DNA of 64,000 bases from Paenibacillus sp. FSL H8-0537 (lineage in GTDB: Bacteria; Bacillota; Bacilli; Paenibacillales; Paenibacillaceae). Both the position numbers and the translations under genes were made by a program. A model generated the notes under the pieces. The model had not been told where the DNA came from and did no database searches. It saw only the letters and a list, made by a program, of their open reading frames with translations. Within the stretch, counting starts at the first letter, position 1. The number at the start of each line of letters is the position of its first letter. The stretch spans positions 607,501 through 671,500 of the forward strand of contig NZ_CP150290.1 in NCBI RefSeq assembly GCF_038051995.1. The letters run 5' to 3'. Positions 59,690 to 64,000 of the stretch are shown in pieces.

Positions 59690-61768
59690 ATGTTAAACGT
59701 TTTGAAAATGTGGGGATTGAAGGGAAAGCGAACGTCCAGTATGGCAAACACACTGTCCATAGTTCTGTTGGTTATTATCGTCGTTGTCTTTGCTATTTTG
59801 GGGACATTCATTTTTTCCAGCACTCGAAACATCCTGCTTAACCAACAAGAAGTTATTCTTCAGACGAAGACGCAGGCAGTTGTTAGTCAATTCGATGCAC
59901 TATTTAAAGAAAAAGGGTCGCTTGTAAAGCAAATGTCGACCAACGAGCTATTCCAGCAGTACATAGAAACAACGGAGTCCTCAGAGGACGCGACCAGTTC
60001 TACGTTCGCGGCAGCCACTCAGAAGACGCTTGCAGCTATTGTCAAAGAAGAGCCCTCGTTTGCGGATGCCTGGATTGCAAGCTTGGATGGAAAGGGGTTC
60101 TGGCTGCAAAATGATGGTGCGGCGTCCGCAGCAGATTTTGACATTCAAAGCCGCCCGTATTACAAGCCTGTATTGGAGGCTAACGGGCTGTACTACTCTG
60201 AGCCATATGTAGATGTCAGTTTGAAAAAAGTATTAATAGGAATCTTTTACCCTATCAAGAATGAGAATAATGAAATGATTGGCTTCGCAGCGGCGGATAT
60301 TGCCTTCGAGGATATTCCGTCCATTATGGAAAGTTACTCTCTGGGAAGTACAGGCCGCTCCATTCTGATCTCCAAGGATGGGGATATTCTGTACCATCCG
60401 GATCAGGAGAAGGTTTTGAAGGAGAAGATTACTGCTGACCCTGGTGAACTGGCCAAGATCGGCAAAAAAATGATTGCTGGAGAGTCGGGTATACAGCTTT
60501 ATAACGATAATGGGGAACGCCGTTATATCGGCTATGCCACCAGTAAAGATACGGGATGGTCCGTGGGTTTAACAATATCGGAGAAAGAGGTTCTCGCTGA
60601 ATTAAGGACGTTCACATGGATTACGCTGGGCGCATTTGTAGCTGCAACCCTCTTGCTCGTCATCATTTGTTACATCACCCTTCGTTATCTGTTACGCGCC
60701 ATACCGCAGCTGTTGTCCAAGATTAAGTTGATTGAGCAAGGGGACCTGACGGTGCAACTGGATGCAAAGTCCAATAATGAGATTGGACAGATCGCTAACG
60801 GGCTGAATACGATGGTGCAAAAGATTCAGGGGATGCTCCAGCTTGTTGGTAACTCGGCGCAAGTCCTGAATCAGTCATCCAATGATCTGCAGTCCATATC
60901 CGCAAGAACGGCAATAACCATGAACGATACATCTACAGCCGTTAATGAGATCGCCAATGCAACAAACTATCAGTCAGTCCATACGGAAAGTATTTTAAAC
61001 AAAACAGGAGCGTTATCCGGTCATATTGATGAAATGGCAGCTGATACTGGGGTCATGGAAGCGATGGTGCAGACAGCAGTCGGTCAGAGCGGCCAAGGAC
61101 TCGCAGTGGTCGAACAATTATCGTTATGGTCTGAGGAAAACCATCGTTCCACGCAGGCCGTCTCCTCTATTATCCAAGAGATTGATCTTAGCCGAAATGA
61201 AATATCTAATTTTGTGGAAACGGTGAAACAGATTGCAGCTCAAACGAACCTGCTTGCGCTCAACGCCTCCATTGAGGCTGCACGTGCCGGTGAAAATGGT
61301 CGTGGATTCGCTGTCGTTGCCCAGGAGGTTCGCAAGCTTGCGGAGCAGACCGCTCTGGCAACAGAGGAAATTAACAAGAAAGTACACCTTATTGAAGAGC
61401 AAACGAAGCTTTCAGTCGAACATACTATGCGTGGTATGAAAATTGCGGAGGAAAATACCCAAGCCGTAGAGGATACGAAGCAAGTCTTCTTCGGCATCAA
61501 CAAGGACCTGGAAGACCTGAAGCTGCGCATGCTCAAGATTGCCAGCAGTACCACCAATGTGCATCAGCACAAGGAGGAGATCCTTCAGGCGCTAGAGATC
61601 ATTTCTTCCACCACAGAAGAGAATTCTGCTTCTACAGAGGAAGTGAGCGCAAGTACGCAGGAGCAACTCGATAGCATTGAACAGGTTGCTGCCCTTTCAA
61701 AGGAATTAAATCAGTTATCCAACAAATTACAGGACGAACTAGGTCAGTTCAAGGTTAAATCATTATAA
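59690..61768 (+). CDS. Methyl-accepting chemotaxis protein (dCache)
   Basis: 692 residues. N-terminal membrane helix (about 20-45), extracellular double Cache sensor (about 50-310; [40 protein letters not shown]), second membrane helix (about 318-340), HAMP, and a cytoplasmic signalling domain with the conserved hairpin tip ([20 protein letters not shown] and [17 protein letters not shown]). The NPYY..DP-like amino-acid ligand motif is not evident. GGAGAG precedes ATG 59690. Confidence 0.93.
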   Translation: MLNVLKMWGLKGKRTSSMANTLSIVLLVIIVVVFAILGTFIFSSTRNILLNQQEVILQTKTQAVVSQFDALFKEKGSLVKQMSTNELFQQYIETTESSEDATSSTFAAATQKTLAAIVKEEPSFADAWIASLDGKGFWLQNDGAASAADFDIQSRPYYKPVLEANGLYYSEPYVDVSLKKVLIGIFYPIKNENNEMIGFAAADIAFEDIPSIMESYSLGSTGRSILISKDGDILYHPDQEKVLKEKITADPGELAKIGKKMIAGESGIQLYNDNGERRYIGYATSKDTGWSVGLTISEKEVLAELRTFTWITLGAFVAATLLLVIICYITLRYLLRAIPQLLSKIKLIEQGDLTVQLDAKSNNEIGQIANGLNTMVQKIQGMLQLVGNSAQVLNQSSNDLQSISARTAITMNDTSTAVNEIANATNYQSVHTESILNKTGALSGHIDEMAADTGVMEAMVQTAVGQSGQGLAVVEQLSLWSEENHRSTQAVSSIIQEIDLSRNEISNFVETVKQIAAQTNLLALNASIEAARAGENGRGFAVVAQEVRKLAEQTALATEEINKKVHLIEEQTKLSVEHTMRGMKIAEENTQAVEDTKQVFFGINKDLEDLKLRMLKIASSTTNVHQHKEEILQALEIISSTTEENSASTEEVSASTQEQLDSIEQVAALSKELNQLSNKLQDELGQFKVKSL

Positions 61769-61818
61769 GTGTTGTTTCCCTTCGGGAAGAGTAAGACCGA
61801 GCAAAGGGGTGTAGTACC

Positions 61819-61864
61819 TAAAAGCGCCTAGTCGTTCTTCACTGAACGATCAAGCGCTTTTTTG
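61819..61864 (+). terminator. Rho-independent terminator
   Basis: AAAAGCGC..GTCGTTC and GAACGAT..GCGCTTTTTT stem, after the chemoreceptor gene. Confidence 0.85.
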
Positions 61865-61871
61865 CGACCAA

Positions 61872-62327
61872 ATGAAAGTAACGATGTTAAAAAATGGGGT
61901 GCATCACGTGAAATGGGAAGAAGTGCTCATCGTGCATGTTGTAATAGGGAAAACGATCAACCTGCGGAATGACGATGGAGATTCAGTAGTCATGATTTCT
62001 TTTACAGGCCATGTGACAGGCAAGTATTTCGAGGGGAGTGTCCTTGAGGGTGCGGTGGATACCCAAATTATTGGGCGTTTTGGTGATCGTCACAGCTTAT
62101 CGGCAAGATATCTGCTTCAGGGAACGGATCATACAGGCCAGGCTTGCGAAATATACATCGAAAATAATGGGGACATCCACAAGAGTCCGAAGAATGTGTT
62201 GTTTCGTACTTCTCCCCGCATAATTACAAACAGCAAAGCCTTGGATTATTTGAATGGGGATGTACTCGTTGGGGAAGGACTGCAAACAGAGTCGGGCATC
62301 GACATTACAATTTACAGAGCCTTATGA
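61872..62327 (+). CDS. DUF3237-type protein
   Basis: Up to 151 residues. The pattern ISFTGHVTGKYFEGSVLEG, SARYLLQGTD, IYIENNGDI, VLFRTSPRI and DYLNGDVLVGEG matches DUF3237, a beta-barrel family of unknown function. The start is uncertain: ATG 61872 has no ribosome site and directly follows the terminator; GTG 61908 with GGGGTG six bases before it may be the true start. Confidence 0.7.
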   Translation: MKVTMLKNGVHHVKWEEVLIVHVVIGKTINLRNDDGDSVVMISFTGHVTGKYFEGSVLEGAVDTQIIGRFGDRHSLSARYLLQGTDHTGQACEIYIENNGDIHKSPKNVLFRTSPRIITNSKALDYLNGDVLVGEGLQTESGIDITIYRAL

Positions 62328-62392
62328 GGCTTTTATATAGCGGTCTTTAGCTTTGCCGTAAAAATCCATTAAAGACCCAAGGGTGCGTGCCA

Positions 62393-62637
62393 ATGGCGGA
62401 GCAAATATATAGACAGCAATTTGAAGAGATCATTCGTAACAGTGAGTGGTTTACGTCCATTTTGAGAGCTGTGCGTCTTTGTAATCCTCCGGATTGGTAT
62501 GTGGGTGCGGGGGGATTCGCAATATAGTCTGGGAGTACCTGCATGATTCGGCTGAGGACAACACTTATTCACGAGATGTTAATGTCGCTTTTTTTGATCC
62601 AAGCATCTTTGGTTATTCTGTTCCTCCGTTGGCATAG
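62393..62637 (+). pseudogene. Nucleotidyltransferase (DUF925/COG3575) remnant
   Basis: The frame from ATG 62393 reads NSEWFTSILRAVRLCN, PDWYVGAG, then shifts by one base near 62512 and goes on as IRNIVWEYLHDSAEDN, SRDVNVAFFDPS before a stop at 62635. This is the first third of a nucleotidyltransferase-family protein with a 1-bp loss; the rest has been deleted and replaced by the next gene. Confidence 0.75.
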
Positions 62638-62743
62638 TGACGATAATATCGTTTTTGCGTGGCTCCATCTATTGCCTGACAGCAAACAAAAGGTGCTGAG
62701 AAATTACTTCCATTTACTTGAGAATAGAAAGGAAATAGTAGAT

Positions 62744-63289
62744 ATGATTCATTGGTTTCGACACTTACCGTATAAGTCTATGGATGAATCAGAATGGAGG
62801 CCATTCATTCATAATGATTGGTTCCGAGAGCATTATATGAAATTTGTTTATCTGATGATGGCCATTTTATTGCTGGCACCTATGGCTTTTGAGAGAGGGT
62901 TTGCTTTTGTTGCGAATGTCCCTATTATTCCAATAATCGTTCTCGTGTTTATCATTCATGAAGTTATTCATATTCTCGTTATATACACTAAAGGTGATAT
63001 TAGTTTAACATTCAAGGGAATATTCTTTTGGCTCCATACGAATGCAACGTTGTCCAAAACAAGATTTTGGCTCTTTATGAGCCTGCCCTTTATCCTATTA
63101 TCGGTAGTACCTGGCGTTGCAGCATTATTTGTATCAGGAACGATTCAATCACTTCTGTTGTTTATTTGTTGGATAAATTTCATTATTTCTTCCTCGGATG
63201 TAATAAACTCATTATTAATTTTAATTAAGCCTAATAGAGCTGTATTTTGCAATGGGAAATACCGAGTAACCGAAATTTCGCACAAATAA
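62744..63289 (+). CDS. DUF3267-type membrane metallopeptidase-like protein
   Basis: About 181 residues with four or five membrane helices and HEVIH in the second or third helix (VFIIHEVIHILVIYTKGD), the HExxH zinc signature typical of DUF3267. The function is unknown; intramembrane protease activity is plausible. ATG 62744 has AAAGGA upstream. The frame is open back to 62543, but that part overlaps the nucleotidyltransferase remnant and is probably not native. Confidence 0.7.
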   Translation: MIHWFRHLPYKSMDESEWRPFIHNDWFREHYMKFVYLMMAILLLAPMAFERGFAFVANVPIIPIIVLVFIIHEVIHILVIYTKGDISLTFKGIFFWLHTNATLSKTRFWLFMSLPFILLSVVPGVAALFVSGTIQSLLLFICWINFIISSSDVINSLLILIKPNRAVFCNGKYRVTEISHK

Positions 63290-63593
63290 TAGGGAGGAGA
63301 AGTAGAGGATTCAGGTTTTATAGAGTCAGTGACGAGCATGATGGAAGCCGATTGCGTTCTTATGGACGATTTACCCTTCTACCCAACAACAATTTTATTT
63401 AGAAATATGATTATAAATGTAAGTATATAATAGGAGATGTCATAATCGATACTATGTGGTGTATTCATGTGATGGCTGCATTTTGCAAAATGACCCTGCC
63501 CGTTTCATTTATAGAAGGCTGAATGACCTATTCTGTTGTAACGATCTTGTCCTTCATTTTTAAAATGATGTAATTCGAGGGTGGGTGTACTCT
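63290..63593. other. Gene-free stretch
   Basis: 304 bp, AT-rich, with no ORF, hairpin or repeat that I can support; probably the promoter region of the following ATPase gene. Confidence 0.4.
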
Positions 63594-64000
63594 ATGTATG
63601 ATAGCAAGGTGAAGGTAGGCGATTCCGAGGAACGCATAGCTGTCCAGATTGACCAACTGGAACGGCATTATTTGGTAGGGCGGGACATTGAAATTCAGTA
63701 TTTCTTACACCAATTGATAGACGGCGGACAACAGGGACGGTTATTGAATCTCTATGGTACCGGCGGCGTAGGAAAGAGCTATTTAATCGATGAATTCCGT
63801 CGTCTGGCGGTGAATGCGAATGCCGTCTTTCTGCTGCTGGACAGCCGGGGCTTCTCTCATACACCGCAGGACTTCTGCACGCAATTGCTGCGAATACTCG
63901 GCTATCCGATGAAGCAGCTGCAGCAGATTGCCGAGCCGCAGGCCCTTCTAGAGCTATGCCATGACATCCTGAGGGAAAAGGCGGCGAATCAGAAGCTTGT
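63594..64000 (+). CDS. STAND/AAA-type ATPase, 3' end outside window
   Basis: At least 135 codons, open to the window end. After a short N terminus, HYLVGRDIEIQYFLHQLID leads to Walker A YGTGGVGKSY and a following VFLLLDSRG strand, the layout of the AAA_16/STAND NTPases that carry sensor or transcription-regulator domains further on. GAGGGTGGGTG precedes ATG 63594. What the C-terminal domains are cannot be told. Confidence 0.75.
   Translation, partial: MYDSKVKVGDSEERIAVQIDQLERHYLVGRDIEIQYFLHQLIDGGQQGRLLNLYGTGGVGKSYLIDEFRRLAVNANAVFLLLDSRGFSHTPQDFCTQLLRILGYPMKQLQQIAEPQALLELCHDILREKAANQKL

Noticed and set aside
1..64000. tRNA, rRNA and known riboswitch genes
   Set aside because: I looked for their usual conserved cores and found none that I could support; a covariance-model scan would be decisive.

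Overview
The window looks like a chromosomal segment of a spore-forming Bacillota, most probably a Paenibacillus or close relative. Reasons: low-to-moderate GC, strong AGGAGG-type ribosome sites, sigma-A promoters with 17-bp spacers, a perfect sigma-H promoter in front of a sporulation-type kinase, a Spo0M gene, a Bacillus-type Fur box, a SorC-type DeoR regulator with a DeoR-like operator, and many long T-tailed terminators. No tRNA, rRNA or CRISPR array was seen.

Layout. 1-8.4 kb: a small palindromic MITE, a secreted 5'-nucleotidase divergent from deoR-deoC-sulP, a membrane parvulin foldase and an aldo/keto reductase. 8.5-14.8 kb: signalling block with a 1291-residue hybrid kinase, an OmpR-type regulator and a degenerate GGDEF/EAL protein; the last two share a direct-repeat promoter design. 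14.9-21.7 kb: small unknowns, TraX, an AT-rich two-gene ATPase/nuclease-like cassette (candidate defence system), Cu/Zn SOD, a Cys-rich probable sporulation protein, a tyrosinase-like ORF, Nudix, MscL. 22-31.6 kb: sigma-H-driven MHYT kinase, Spo0M, alkylation repair, aromatic-acid exporter, VTT protein, Na+/H+ antiporter, second aldo/keto reductase. 31.6-40.9 kb: ilvA behind a 97-bp tandem palindromic array, a Fur-controlled flavodoxin locus, AraC regulator, and two apparent pseudoenzymes (SRAP-like and MetAP-like).

41.2-46.2 kb is the most interesting chromosomal locus: a membrane cytochrome fused to a Tat-type molybdopterin (MsrP/YedY-like) oxidoreductase, a lipoprotein made of Met-rich 12-residue repeats, an OmpR/HK two-component pair with almost no extracellular sensor, and a rhodanese. 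This resembles, in a Gram-positive single-membrane form, known proteobacterial systems in which MsrP repairs a methionine-rich scavenger under control of a hypochlorite-responsive two-component system.

46.2-55.2 kb is an AT-rich accessory island lying between two ~338-bp direct repeats of the rhodanese 3' end. It holds a nonsense-interrupted DUF4145 gene, an attC-like palindrome, unknown genes, a dead IS256-family element, an Mrr-like endonuclease, and a toxin-like gene followed by two diverged copies of an immunity-like gene separated by a MITE. 55.3-64 kb: an ABC-F protein whose terminator was separated from it by a second, internally deleted IS256-family copy (with clean 8-bp target duplication), a ClbS/DfsB-like protein, a chemoreceptor, DUF3237, a nucleotidyltransferase remnant, a DUF3267 membrane protease-like gene and the start of a STAND-type ATPase cut by the window end.
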